Virus record (IMG/VR): IMGVR_UViG_3300032093_000035
Coordinates: 1-64,000 of that record
Source: a virus
Direction: 5' to 3' (one strand)
DNA length: 64,000 nucleotides
How positions within the stretch are numbered: the first letter of the stretch is position 1; every line of letters starts with the position of its first letter. Positions 53,620 through 61,022 of this stretch are shown one piece after another. A model generated the notes under the pieces. That model saw only the letters and a list, made by a program, of their open reading frames with translations. It ran no database searches and was not told where the DNA came from. The position numbers were made by a program, and so were the translations under genes.

Positions 53620-53998
53620 AACCAAGTTCATATGCTCGGAGCGCAGCTGAGCTAGCATCCACTAAAGTTTCAGAAAGTTTTCGGAGTTCATGACGGCGCA
53701 ATGTGAATGTTTGTGATTTTACTCGAACATCAAACATATCAGTCTTTGTACCACCAACATAGGCTTCATTCATTAATATATTCATTGACTTTGAATAATT
53801 AATTAAATCTTTGTATGTCATTTTAATACGTTGATTGTAAATGCAAAGTTCTCCAATCAGCGTGTTCATTGGATCCGTTTTAAATACTTCTTCGGAAATC
53901 TTTTCGGCAACTTCAAAATCTAAATTTGCCCATACTTCACCATAACGTTCGCGATATTTATCTGAAATACCACATGGGTTGTTAATACTGTGTGTCAT
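53609..53998 (-). CDS. Hypothetical helical protein
   Basis: 129 residues beginning MTHSINNPCGISDKYRERYG. Mostly helical with a conserved-looking core (FEVAEKISEEVFKTDPMNTL, YNQRIKMTYKDLINYSKSMN, TLRRHELRKLSETLVDASSA). No recognised motif. It follows the methyltransferase gene by 2 bp and is probably co-transcribed with it. Confidence 0.65.
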   Translation of the reverse strand: MTHSINNPCGISDKYRERYGEVWANLDFEVAEKISEEVFKTDPMNTLIGELCIYNQRIKMTYKDLINYSKSMNILMNEAYVGGTKTDMFDVRVKSQTFTLRRHELRKLSETLVDASSAALRAYELGLYL

Positions 53999-54000
53999 TG

Positions 54001-54669
54001 TTATTGAATTTTATAAATTGTTACTGTGTATACGTCATTGGAATAATTATGCCGAACATTGACATAACGATACTTTTCTATCAGCATATCCATAACCAGG
54101 CCTGGGTGCACATAGAAGAACCCTTCGTGGATGGTATTGTTAATTGGTGATAATAAGTTAAATGAAACTGCTTGATTTGCTAATGAGTACATTTTATCAA
54201 TATCAACAAACATCTTTAAAAGATCCGCATCTTCAGTTTCACATTTGCGCTGAGTAAAAAATCCTCCTGCAACAACCCAATCATGGTTATTTAATTGAGC
54301 TGTTTCAAATGCACCTGTTTGTGTTTCTAAACCGTATTTTTGATTTGCTAAATCAGACATTATTGGATTATGGTCAATTCCGGTGTAGCCATATACCTGA
54401 TCAGGATACAATTCACGGATAAAACCATATAAATCTCCACGACCGCAACCTATATCTAATATTGTATGACTGCTAGCATCTAATCCAACAATTAAATTCT
54501 GAAACATGAATTGTTGTTCCGATGTAGTATTATAACCAACTACTTGTGGGCTATTTAACATATAATCTGGATCGGTGCCTGGTTTTAATGAATCTCGGCG
54601 TGTATGTTCCGGATCGTTGCCATAAATTAGGCTTTGAATCTTTGTTTGTAGCTGTTTAAACGTACTCAT
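54001..54669 (-). CDS. SAM-dependent methyltransferase-like protein
   Basis: 222 residues. A class I methyltransferase fold is indicated by motif I (HTILDIGCGRGDLYGFI near 69-85), an acidic end of strand 2 (YGYTGIDHNPIMSDLANQKY near 93-112) and HDWVVAGGFFTQRK as motif IV-like. The C-terminal part lacks an obvious target-recognition domain and has no DPPY/NPPY motif, so the DNA-adenine or cytosine methylase families are unlikely. The substrate is unknown: a small molecule, protein or RNA are all possible. Confidence 0.8.
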   Translation of the reverse strand: MSTFKQLQTKIQSLIYGNDPEHTRRDSLKPGTDPDYMLNSPQVVGYNTTSEQQFMFQNLIVGLDASSHTILDIGCGRGDLYGFIRELYPDQVYGYTGIDHNPIMSDLANQKYGLETQTGAFETAQLNNHDWVVAGGFFTQRKCETEDADLLKMFVDIDKMYSLANQAVSFNLLSPINNTIHEGFFYVHPGLVMDMLIEKYRYVNVRHNYSNDVYTVTIYKIQ

Positions 54670-54733
54670 TTGATAGTTGAAATAAAGATATTATACATGA
54701 TATTTAACCGCATTACATGTTCGTATATAGCAC

Positions 54734-55009
54734 TTATGCTCGTACAATTGGTAATTGATTAGCTTCGAATAGCTCAGCATAGTTCATTGTGGGCACAACG
54801 GTACCGGTATCACAAAGCTTTTCGGTTAATTCTTTATTGATGTATGTTTGTTTGCTACGCGTTACATTAACCATTGTCATTGCTGAACGATTTTCAAACA
54901 AAATATCATACATTGTTACTTTGTTAACTACGAATCGATCCAGAATAATAGCTACGCGATTTACGCCTTCCTGTGTTACAATTACAGGTTGTCCTACTTT
55001 ATATGACAT
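54734..55009 (-). CDS. Small beta-rich protein, unknown
   Basis: 91 residues beginning MSYKVGQPVIVTQEGVNRVA. The first 60 residues look like a small beta barrel (VIVTQEG...AIILDRF...YDILFENRSAMT), reminiscent of KOW/SH3-like proteins, and a C-terminal helix follows. It starts where the DUF4494-like gene ends. No function was recognised. Confidence 0.65.
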   Translation of the reverse strand: MSYKVGQPVIVTQEGVNRVAIILDRFVVNKVTMYDILFENRSAMTMVNVTRSKQTYINKELTEKLCDTGTVVPTMNYAELFEANQLPIVRA

Positions 55010-55218
55010 TAGTCTAGGATTTTGATGATTTTACTTGCATTTACCGCTTTAACTTCAAAGTCAAAATTATAACCCTGAAAATCTTTTACTACTTTAGCTT
55101 CTGCTTCAGTAACGGATAATGCTTCTACAAGATAAGTTTCAGTAACTTTCTTTTCTTTTGTACCTTTTGGAGTATCGAACTCCTGTGTAAGTTGCACTTT
55201 TGCTGTGTAATAACTCAT
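55009..55218 (-). CDS. DUF4494-like small protein
   Basis: 69 residues. The sequence YYTAKVQLTQEFDTPKGTKE, then KKVTETYLVEALSVTEAEAK, resembles the Bacteroidota-restricted DUF4494 family, whose core is 'Y.aKV......G..KKVTE.YLV.A.S.TEAEA+'. Its function is unknown. The gene supports a Bacteroidota host. It is coupled to the downstream gene by a one-base overlap. Confidence 0.75.
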   Translation of the reverse strand: MSYYTAKVQLTQEFDTPKGTKEKKVTETYLVEALSVTEAEAKVVKDFQGYNFDFEVKAVNASKIIKILD

Positions 55219-55279
55219 TTGTTTTAATTTTAATAAATGTATAACTTTATAATATAATATGAAAAAATATTCATAAAAC

Positions 55280-56071
55280 CTAAAGTTTTTCCATATACTT
55301 TTGTAAACGTTTTTGTGACTTATGGTATTGAATAGATTGCTGAATTTGCTTTGGAGTTAAATTCATGTTTAATTGTAATACATCTAATATATCTGCAATT
55401 AAACGTTCTTTAGCATAAGTCGTTTTTGCTCGTTTATTTATTATTTTGATAACATTTTCTAGATGTTTAACAAATTCACGTGGTAGATTTTTTATAACAC
55501 GTGTTTTGTCTGCCGGTAGTGTTACGTCGGTTTTTGGTTTTTTAGACTCTAGCATCAATTGTTTAGTAATTTTTGCAGATTCACGTAAAATATCACCATA
55601 TTTAACAACCCAAGCAACTTCTGGTGCAGGCGGAGGTGTTGATTCAGCTGCCCCAGCACCGCCACCGGCTGACCCTTTTTCAATTTTTTCTTTATCAGCA
55701 TCGCCTAATCCAGCAACATCCTCTAAGCCCAATTGCAATTCGATGGTATAATCATCATTTTTTCCAAACCCAGTGTATGGTACTAATTTGATGATTTTAC
55801 TTTTTAACAGGCTTAATAGGATTCCAGGCGTGATATTTAAATCTTTACCAGCTCGACCGATGAATTCGCGAATTCCAATGTCTGAAATTGAATAAATAAT
55901 ACCTAAATGCGTTGTACCATATGCATCAAATTTTCCTAAAAACTTTTCTTCTGCTGGAGTAAATGGTGAATCCTTAGCATCTGACGGTGCATTGTCAGTT
56001 TCTTGCTCAGGTGCCTCCACGATCATGGATTTTAGTGTAGATTCGACTATATAGTTAAAGCGCTTTGTCAT
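55280..56071 (-). CDS. Putative internal head protein with IVE-type N-terminus
   Basis: 263 residues. It opens MTKRFNYIVESTLKSMIVEA, giving (L/I)xE sites at residues 10 and 19. A globular helical domain follows (AEEKFLGKFDAYGTTHLGII, SDIGIREFIGRAGKDLNITP), then a Gly/Ala/Pro linker and a basic C-terminal helical domain (KHLENVIKIINKRAKTTYAK, YHKSQKRLQKYMEKL). The leader peptide is weaker than the MIRLK class but is followed by a similar acidic, Pro-rich stretch. No enzyme motif was recognised. Confidence 0.65.
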   Translation of the reverse strand: MTKRFNYIVESTLKSMIVEAPEQETDNAPSDAKDSPFTPAEEKFLGKFDAYGTTHLGIIYSISDIGIREFIGRAGKDLNITPGILLSLLKSKIIKLVPYTGFGKNDDYTIELQLGLEDVAGLGDADKEKIEKGSAGGGAGAAESTPPPAPEVAWVVKYGDILRESAKITKQLMLESKKPKTDVTLPADKTRVIKNLPREFVKHLENVIKIINKRAKTTYAKERLIADILDVLQLNMNLTPKQIQQSIQYHKSQKRLQKYMEKL

Positions 56072-56073
56072 TA

Positions 56074-56259
56074 TTAAAGTTCTTTTGTTTCTGCTAATTG
56101 TGTAGAACGATACTTCGTTGCTAATTTTTTCAATTCGTTGATCGATTTTCTTGCAATCGATGCAGCTTTTTTAATTTTTTTTGCTTGGAAACGGTCATGA
56201 TTTTCTTTGAATGTTAACCAATGTGCTTCCATTTCGTCGTAGATTTCTTGTGATGTCAT
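56074..56259 (-). CDS. Histone H1-like (Hc1-type) small protein
   Basis: 61 residues. FKENHDRFQAKKIKKAASIA, then RKSINELKKLATKYR, matches the Bacteroidota Hc1/histone-H1-like pattern (F..KGNKAAxxRxRKxxxELKKLAxExR). Such short basic helices bind DNA without strong sequence preference. It could compact phage DNA or act on the host nucleoid. It lies 2 bp upstream of a putative packaged protein gene. Confidence 0.75.
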   Translation of the reverse strand: MTSQEIYDEMEAHWLTFKENHDRFQAKKIKKAASIARKSINELKKLATKYRSTQLAETKEL

Positions 56260-56269
56260 ATTAACCTTT

Positions 56270-56287
56270 TTATTTATATATAAATAT
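56270..56287 (-). promoter_or_regulatory. Late-promoter-like element before the histone-like gene
   Basis: The coding strand reads ATATTTATATATAAATAA, 10 bp before the ATG. Confidence 0.5.
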
Positions 56288-56288
56288 G

Positions 56289-56483
56289 TTATTGCACAAA
56301 ACGGTCCATAAAAATATGGATGTTTTCGCCATGTAACTGCAATGTAGTGTATTCTGTAAGTTCAATATAAATGATTTTGTTGTTTTCATATACACGAATA
56401 ATATGTGCAGTATTTATAAACTGTAATTCATCATTTCCAGATGTAGTACGAACTTTTACAGGTATAAATACAGCCGGCTTCAT
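56289..56483 (-). CDS. Small beta-rich protein, unknown
   Basis: 64 residues: MKPAVFIPVKVRTTSGNDEL, FINTAHIIRVYENNKIIYIE and LTEYTTLQLHGENIHIFMDR. Alternating strands (I/V-x-x-I/V-x-V/Y) resemble FlbD-like or small scaffold domains, but no family is claimed. It overlaps the upstream gene by one base. Confidence 0.6.
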   Translation of the reverse strand: MKPAVFIPVKVRTTSGNDELQFINTAHIIRVYENNKIIYIELTEYTTLQLHGENIHIFMDRFVQ

Positions 56484-57046
56484 TAATCACCGGTATATTT
56501 AGCGCCCATATACCCAGTCGATGGACGACCACCTGGCATATCATATGGATTATTCTTACTTGTGCCTGATGCAGGACGAACCGGTTGTGGAGATTTTGCA
56601 GCTCGCAATTTATGAATCGCTAATAACAGCTTTGTAGATTGATCAACAGTTAAAGAAAGTAGATCTTTACGACCAACTGACTTAATAAATGCATCAACTA
56701 ATTTAGTTACGTCTGGATCACTTTTCTTGAAAGAATCGATAGCCCGTAAATTAGATGTTCCAAAATTTATAGAATATTTAGCCAATTGATAATCAGACAA
56801 ATTTATTCCATTTGTTATATCGTCAGGAATTTGATCCCATGACTGATCTGCATATTGATCTGCTAAATCTGGTCCATCATCATCTCTAGTTGCTAAGATT
56901 GCGTTATAACGCTCATCTTCAGACATAGCATCCCAAATTTCCGTTTCAGAATACTTATATCCTTCTGCTAGTATTTTTTTTACTCGTTGTACTTCCTCGC
57001 GAAGGATTTGTACGTGGCTTGGATTTTTAAAGTCAAATATTTTCAT
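56483..57046 (-). CDS. Putative internal head protein with LAE-type N-terminus
   Basis: 187 residues. The N-terminal helix MKIFDFKNPSHVQILREEVQ RVKKILAE-GY ends in LAE at residue 28, followed by a polar stretch with acidic residues. The core is helical (NLRAIDSFKKSDPDVTKLVD, LLSLTVDQSTKLLLAIHKLR) and the C-terminus is Pro/Gly-rich (MPGGRPSTGYMGAKYTGD). The leader is longer than the MIRLK class but has the same (L/I)xE ending. It is in the same operon as the Dps-like protein. No other function was recognised. Confidence 0.65.
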   Translation of the reverse strand: MKIFDFKNPSHVQILREEVQRVKKILAEGYKYSETEIWDAMSEDERYNAILATRDDDGPDLADQYADQSWDQIPDDITNGINLSDYQLAKYSINFGTSNLRAIDSFKKSDPDVTKLVDAFIKSVGRKDLLSLTVDQSTKLLLAIHKLRAAKSPQPVRPASGTSKNNPYDMPGGRPSTGYMGAKYTGD

Positions 57047-57048
57047 GA

Positions 57049-57423
57049 TTACTTAAGGTTTTCTAGTTTGTAGATTGTGGAATAGATTAGATCTTTGACG
57101 TTGTCTAATTGATTTAGTATGAATGTATCTTTTGCATCATGCTTGTCATACGAACGTTCTATATACATAGCCAATGCTTTAAAATATTTTAATACAGTAT
57201 CTGAATCATATGAATCAAATTTATCTGCAGGAACATATCCGCTAAGTATTCCATGTTTACCTTGATATGATTCTACCAAAGTGTCAACAAGATCTGGAAT
57301 GGCATCATAATATGCATTCAGTGCCAAATGCGCGGCAAATGACCCTTCACCAGTTGTTTGCCAATGAAATATATGAGCTTGATCTCTCGAAGCCATTAGC
57401 GTGGATATTAATTTTTCAAACAT
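57049..57423 (-). CDS. Ferritin/Dps-like small protein (DUF5856-like)
   Basis: 124 residues. FEKLISTLMASRDQAHIFHW, then QTTGEGSFAAHLALNAYYDA and IPDLVDTLVESYQGKHG, gives the H-x2-HW, F-x2-H and D-x3-E pattern of Dps/ferritin-like four-helix bundles, which I associate with the phage family DUF5856. Dps proteins bind iron and DNA and protect from oxidants. The protein lacks the extended N-terminal tail of bacterial Dps. It directly follows the packaged lysozyme gene. A virion or DNA-protecting role is inferred. Confidence 0.7.
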   Translation of the reverse strand: MFEKLISTLMASRDQAHIFHWQTTGEGSFAAHLALNAYYDAIPDLVDTLVESYQGKHGILSGYVPADKFDSYDSDTVLKYFKALAMYIERSYDKHDAKDTFILNQLDNVKDLIYSTIYKLENLK

Positions 57424-57433
57424 TTGTTCCTTT

Positions 57434-57447
57434 TTTTATATAAATAT
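57434..57447 (-). promoter_or_regulatory. Late-promoter-like element before the Dps-like gene
   Basis: The coding strand reads ATATTTATATAAAA, 10 bp before the ATG. Confidence 0.5.
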
Positions 57448-57451
57448 ATTA

Positions 57452-59221
57452 TTATAATTTTTTAACGCCAACGTGTATATGGTTATCATGATCTCCTTCT
57501 GGAGTACGCCAACCAAATTGATATCGATATCCGTCTTTATTAACATTAAACCATTTCCCACCTTTGTATTCCGGATGACCAAACCAATTCATGATGTGTG
57601 CTAGTAGTTCATCACCTTTAGCTAAATTTTCTGGGGTTGGTTTACCGGTAAACAAATCTACTGCGTATTTATTTAAACTACCAACCCAATGGTCTGATGT
57701 GGCACCAGAGCTAGTTTTAACTGTGGTTCGCTTTTGGGATGTAACAATGTTTTTACCAACAAATTTATTTGCAACATTTGCAACTTCTAAAGCTTTTTGC
57801 ATTGAGCCGGCCCAATCACCGTCAATGCCACCTGGGGTAACTTTACCGGAATCAACAGCACCTTGTGGTAATCCAAATGTAGATGCAGCGACGGTAGCTA
57901 GCGTACCAGTGCCTAATATCCCAGACATCACATTGGTTAAATTGGTCCAATCAGTCTCAGCATCTTTTTCATCTTTTGCATCTGCTGGCGCTGTTGTATC
58001 AAAAAATTCCCTTGCATATTTTTTACGCTTATCGTATGTTGCTTGATTTGCTTTTGGACGTTCAAATTTCTTACAAAACATATCCGCAGCTTCTTCTGGA
58101 TCTTCTGTGGTTTTCAATGTTTTATACAAAGAGTTATATGTTGGTTTTGATAATTCCCACAACAAGAAATCTAATTGGCCTTCAATTGAATATGGATCTT
58201 TACCATTTTGCTTAGAATACTGAATTAATCCATTTTTACCGGTCCAACGATCATTATGCCATTGAGCTAATCCAATCGATGTTCCATGGTCACCTTTAAT
58301 CGTAGTACTAAACGTCCCAGCTGATTCAACATATAAATTTGCAGTAACGCCTGCTGCGCCTGCATCGGATAATCCTTTTGATTTCAGATAATCTATAATC
58401 GTTTTTGCAGTGCCTCTTTGTTCGGTACCAACTGTAACTTTTGTATTGTCGACAGCTACTATCGGGGCAACTACAGGTGCAACTTTTAGTGCTTCAATTT
58501 TATCATCAACTTTACCTGCTCGAATTTCATCTTTAGTAGCAACAATACCACGTTTATTTAGTTTTTGCTGTATGTCATCAATATCATATTTTTTACCAGC
58601 AACAGTTACTGTCTCAGCAGCCGAGTCTTCCGAATCAGTGGATCTGCTAGGTATAGTATCAGATAGTACGGAAATCGCAGCTTTAAAGAGTTTGGAGTTT
58701 GCTTCCTGATTTAAATCGTTTCCAGATTTTGAAAAATATTCTCGTTTATCAGTTAAAAAATTAATATCAATAATATCATCCGCATCAGCATTAGTTGTTA
58801 ACCAATTATTAATCGTGTTAATCTTTTTTTCAAATTTTTCGTCTACCTGATCTTTTTTATTGTCAATATAATCAAAACTAGGTATAGTGCATAAAATACA
58901 TTTAACGTCTGCTTTTTGGGCAAATCTAATTATTAATCGAAAATTTTCAATTATGTTTAGCAATGTCTTGTTTTCATTGCGACCACTACAAAAAACAACA
59001 ACAGCATTATAACCGTTATTAATTTCATTGCGCACGGTGTTCATCATTGATTCTGAATCAGCACCTGGTTCAATAAATTTAGCGCCATCGATTGTTTGTA
59101 ATCGAAATAAACGATTCATGAAACTATATTTAGGTTTTGAGAATTGATCACCTACTAATAATACACGAGCCGTTTCTGGAGCCGGTTTGTCTTCGAATAA
59201 TAAAGATTTTAATCGTATCAT
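57452..59221 (-). CDS. Multi-domain peptidoglycan hydrolase with capsid-targeting-like N-terminus
   Basis: 589 residues. Leader MIRLKSLLFE-D is followed by: (1) residues about 18-190, an SGNH-hydrolase-like fold (RVLLVGDQFS, VVVFCSGRNENKT); (2) about 255-400, a phage tail lysozyme-like domain (AAGVTANLYVESAGTFSTTI, GTSIGLAQWHNDRWTGKNGL); (3) about 470-589, a peptidase M15/VanY-like zinc domain (SDHWVGSLNKYAVDLFTG, GDHDNHIHVGVKKL). All three suit degradation of peptidoglycan. The MIRLK start with Glu10 predicts head packaging and gp21 trimming, rather than tail-tip location. It is coupled by ATGA to the upstream 48-residue gene. Confidence 0.8.
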   Translation of the reverse strand: MIRLKSLLFEDKPAPETARVLLVGDQFSKPKYSFMNRLFRLQTIDGAKFIEPGADSESMMNTVRNEINNGYNAVVVFCSGRNENKTLLNIIENFRLIIRFAQKADVKCILCTIPSFDYIDNKKDQVDEKFEKKINTINNWLTTNADADDIIDINFLTDKREYFSKSGNDLNQEANSKLFKAAISVLSDTIPSRSTDSEDSAAETVTVAGKKYDIDDIQQKLNKRGIVATKDEIRAGKVDDKIEALKVAPVVAPIVAVDNTKVTVGTEQRGTAKTIIDYLKSKGLSDAGAAGVTANLYVESAGTFSTTIKGDHGTSIGLAQWHNDRWTGKNGLIQYSKQNGKDPYSIEGQLDFLLWELSKPTYNSLYKTLKTTEDPEEAADMFCKKFERPKANQATYDKRKKYAREFFDTTAPADAKDEKDAETDWTNLTNVMSGILGTGTLATVAASTFGLPQGAVDSGKVTPGGIDGDWAGSMQKALEVANVANKFVGKNIVTSQKRTTVKTSSGATSDHWVGSLNKYAVDLFTGKPTPENLAKGDELLAHIMNWFGHPEYKGGKWFNVNKDGYRYQFGWRTPEGDHDNHIHVGVKKL

Positions 59222-59364
59222 CTGCCTTGAGCTACATATGATTTAACGTAATTTGTGGCATTCTTGCTTGAACTGGTTTTAGTTTTTGCATGAATACCTG
59301 GACGTTTAACCTTTGGTTTTTTAATGTGTACTTTTACATTACTTGTTTTTACTTTCGCTGCCAT
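59218..59364 (-). CDS. Very basic 48-residue protein
   Basis: MAAKVKTSNVKVHIKKPKVK, then RPGIHAKTKTSSSKNATNYV. About a third of residues are Lys or Arg, with Ser/Thr/Ala filling the rest and only one acidic-free surface; this is the composition of protamine- or histone-like DNA-binding proteins. Its stop overlaps the next start as ATGA, tying it to the hydrolase gene. Too small for family assignment. Confidence 0.65.
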   Translation of the reverse strand: MAAKVKTSNVKVHIKKPKVKRPGIHAKTKTSSSKNATNYVKSYVAQGR

Positions 59365-59461
59365 AGCTGTTACCTTTACATGTTACTAATTCATAAACTG
59401 CATATAACCCACCGATAACCATTATGGCACAACCGATAATAAAAGCAAATAACCTATTCAT
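59339..59461 (-). CDS. Small single-span membrane protein
   Basis: 40 residues: MNRLFAFIIGCAIMVIGGLY, AVYELVTCKGNSYGS and a polar tail. One transmembrane helix of about 22 residues. Its end overlaps the start of the basic-protein gene by 26 bp. A holin-like or lysis-associated role is possible but unsupported. A late-promoter-like TATTTATTAATATG lies directly upstream at about 59461-59474. Confidence 0.5.
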   Translation of the reverse strand: MNRLFAFIIGCAIMVIGGLYAVYELVTCKGNSYGSESKNK

Positions 59462-59481
59462 ATTAATAAATATCAAACAGT

Positions 59482-59512
59482 AAAAAAACCCGGGCCGCGA
59501 TAGCCCGAGTCT
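59482..59512 (-). terminator. Intrinsic terminator after the MIKLK gene
   Basis: On the minus strand ACTCGGGC...GCCCGGGT forms a GC-rich stem followed by TTTTTTT, 33 bp past the stop of the 126-residue gene. Confidence 0.9.
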
Positions 59513-59544
59513 TAACTATATTCGCCTAAGGTAGCAGACGCTCT

Positions 59545-59925
59545 TTATTTCTTGAATGTTTCTCTTAAAATATAATCATTGCCTTTAAGATTGCGAAGGA
59601 TTCTTTGTTCTAAAGGAATTTCACGCATTTCTTGCAAACCTGATTTTTTAATTAAAGTAGATTCATTTTTTTCTTCTTTATCAGCAAAAGCTTTTTTCAT
59701 TGATTCTTCTTCATCACCATCATTATCGGCATCGATATAATCTGGTCTTGCTGACTCATCTACATCTGATTCTTCTGATTCATCATTGAATGGCATATTC
59801 AATTCTGCTTCCTCACGCAGTTTGGCTTCGTATGCTGCGGTTGTATCTGCGAGGGTAGGAAGGGGCTTACCTTCTTCGCGTTCCCAGGCATACCCTTCGT
59901 TTAATATTGATTTTAGTTTGATCAT
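59545..59925 (-). CDS. Small acidic protein with capsid-targeting-like N-terminus
   Basis: 126 residues using the ATG at 59925, which follows AAAGGAAC; an in-frame upstream Met is ignored because it would read through the promoter element. It begins MIKLKSILNE-GYAWEREEG. The body is strongly acidic and polar (DESEESDVDESARPDYIDAD), with a basic C-terminus (LRNLKGNDYILRETFKK). It is probably an internal head protein cut after residue 10. Terminators lie on both sides, so it is its own unit. Confidence 0.7.
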   Translation of the reverse strand: MIKLKSILNEGYAWEREEGKPLPTLADTTAAYEAKLREEAELNMPFNDESEESDVDESARPDYIDADNDGDEEESMKKAFADKEEKNESTLIKKSGLQEMREIPLEQRILRNLKGNDYILRETFKK

Positions 59926-59933
59926 TTTAGTTC

Positions 59934-59948
59934 CTTTATTATAAATAT
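59934..59948 (-). promoter_or_regulatory. Late-promoter-like element before the MIKLK gene
   Basis: The coding strand reads CATATTTATAATAAA, 8 bp before AAGGAAC and the ATG. Confidence 0.5.
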
Positions 59949-59970
59949 GTAGTACGTTGTAAACCAATTA

Positions 59971-60000
59971 CAAAATAAGTGCGCCCTTCCAGGGCCGCAC
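59971..60000 (-). terminator. Probable intrinsic terminator
   Basis: On the minus strand GTGCGGCCC-TGGAA-GGGCGCAC is a strong hairpin followed by TTATTTT, just past the stop of the 189-residue gene. Confidence 0.75.
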
Positions 60001-60004
60001 AAAG

Positions 60005-60574
60005 TTACATGCTTGGATCGGCCGGAGTATCAATGCCAGATGCATCGGGTCGGGCTTGACCCTGTTTGCGCACCAAGTACAATTTTGTTGATCCATGCTC
60101 TACACGGAAATCGCTCAGATCCGGATTGGTTTGTAGGAAGCGGGCATATATGCGTGATTTTTGTTGCTCCTTGTCCGGGTTGTTGTCTCCTCCAGTTATA
60201 TCAATCACATCTACCGCCGCATGCGTATCCGCAAAATCGCGAATTGCAAGCCCAATAGTTTTGAAAAACCGCAGCGTGTTCGTCTCACCAGCAGCTGCGC
60301 TACTACGAGCCGATGTAGTCCAATTGGCCCGGGCGTCTCGAACAGCAGCCATTTGACGATCTTGGGTAAAGAAAGCAAATTGCCATTCTCCCGTGTCCCC
60401 GAATTGAGAACGATAGTAGTGGTCGAACTTGATCAGGATGGGGTGGGCATCGGCTTGGATCTGCGTTTCGAAACTTTTGGCATCGCCCCAACGATCACGC
60501 CACGTGAACTGCGTTGTGTATGGTTGAACCCCAGCTAACGAGATTTCCGCAAGTAAGTTGCTTAATCGTATCAT
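60005..60574 (-). CDS. Putative internal head protein, MIRLSNLLAE class
   Basis: 189 residues from the ATG at 60574, three bases after the previous stop (TGAC-ATG); a longer upstream frame would overlap it by 83 bases. The start is MIRLSNLLAE-ISLAG. The body is alpha/beta (ILIKFDHYYRSQFGDTGEWQ, FFKTIGLAIRDFADTHAAVD, VIDITGGDNNPDKEQQKSRI) with a Pro-rich tail. It resembles phage internal or ADP-ribosylation-related proteins only in layout; no active site was identified. GC content is distinctly higher than the neighbours, suggesting a different origin. Confidence 0.7.
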   Translation of the reverse strand: MIRLSNLLAEISLAGVQPYTTQFTWRDRWGDAKSFETQIQADAHPILIKFDHYYRSQFGDTGEWQFAFFTQDRQMAAVRDARANWTTSARSSAAAGETNTLRFFKTIGLAIRDFADTHAAVDVIDITGGDNNPDKEQQKSRIYARFLQTNPDLSDFRVEHGSTKLYLVRKQGQARPDASGIDTPADPSM

Positions 60575-60575
60575 G

Positions 60576-60962
60576 TCATGATAATAGTTTTTTGCGTTGC
60601 ATGTCCCGAATGCTTTGTTTGTGCCATTTAGTTGCAAGATCCATTCTACTAGCAACAAATTGAAGCAATGATTGACCTTTGCTGTTTTTTGGCGATTTCA
60701 TCCACAAGTTGTTAACGCGTGTGTAAAGACCTTTTTTTCGTGACATTGCAATGAACGCTGCTTCCACAGCAGCTTCTTGCGTACCTAACAAGTTGTCAGT
60801 GAAACGCAGAATTATGCGCAGAATGTCCGCAGGATTAACTAGACCCTCAATAGTGCGATATGGAATTCCAAGATCGATTCCAGCACGTGGATCAGACCCA
60901 ATAGCTCCAATGATTTTATCTAGCATTGATTGTTCTGTTAATATGTGTTTTAAACGTATCAT
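60576..60962 (-). CDS. Putative internal head protein, MIRLKHILTE class
   Basis: 128 residues from the ATG at 60962, the position that puts the MIRLKHILTE leader at the N-terminus. After Glu10 the sequence continues QSMLDKIIGAIGSDP, then a mostly helical, basic chain (GTQEAAVEAAFIAMSRKKGL, KWHKQSIRDMQRKKLLS). No domain was recognised. It is adjacent to two other genes of the same leader class in a compact run. Confidence 0.7.
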   Translation of the reverse strand: MIRLKHILTEQSMLDKIIGAIGSDPRAGIDLGIPYRTIEGLVNPADILRIILRFTDNLLGTQEAAVEAAFIAMSRKKGLYTRVNNLWMKSPKNSKGQSLLQFVASRMDLATKWHKQSIRDMQRKKLLS

Positions 60963-60968
60963 TGTTTC

Positions 60969-60985
60969 CTTTATATATAAATATT
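60969..60985 (-). promoter_or_regulatory. Late-promoter-like element before the MIRLK run
   Basis: The coding strand reads AATATTTATATATAAAG, then GAAACA and the ATG at 60962. It lies next to a GTTTCC...GGAAAC hairpin at 60986-61008 that may end the upstream transcript. Confidence 0.5.
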
Positions 60986-61022
60986 GTTTCCGCATAAATG
61001 CTGGAAACGATTCACAGCCACG

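Noticed and set aside
53435-55218. Restriction-protection role for the methyltransferase
   Set aside because: No DPPY/NPPY or PCQ motif and no nuclease partner nearby, so a DNA-modification system is not supported.
60575-60658. Upstream in-frame start for the MIRLSNLLAE gene
   Set aside because: The extension overlaps the preceding gene and displaces the leader found at residue 1 in sister genes. Similar extensions were rejected for the genes starting at 60962 and 59925.
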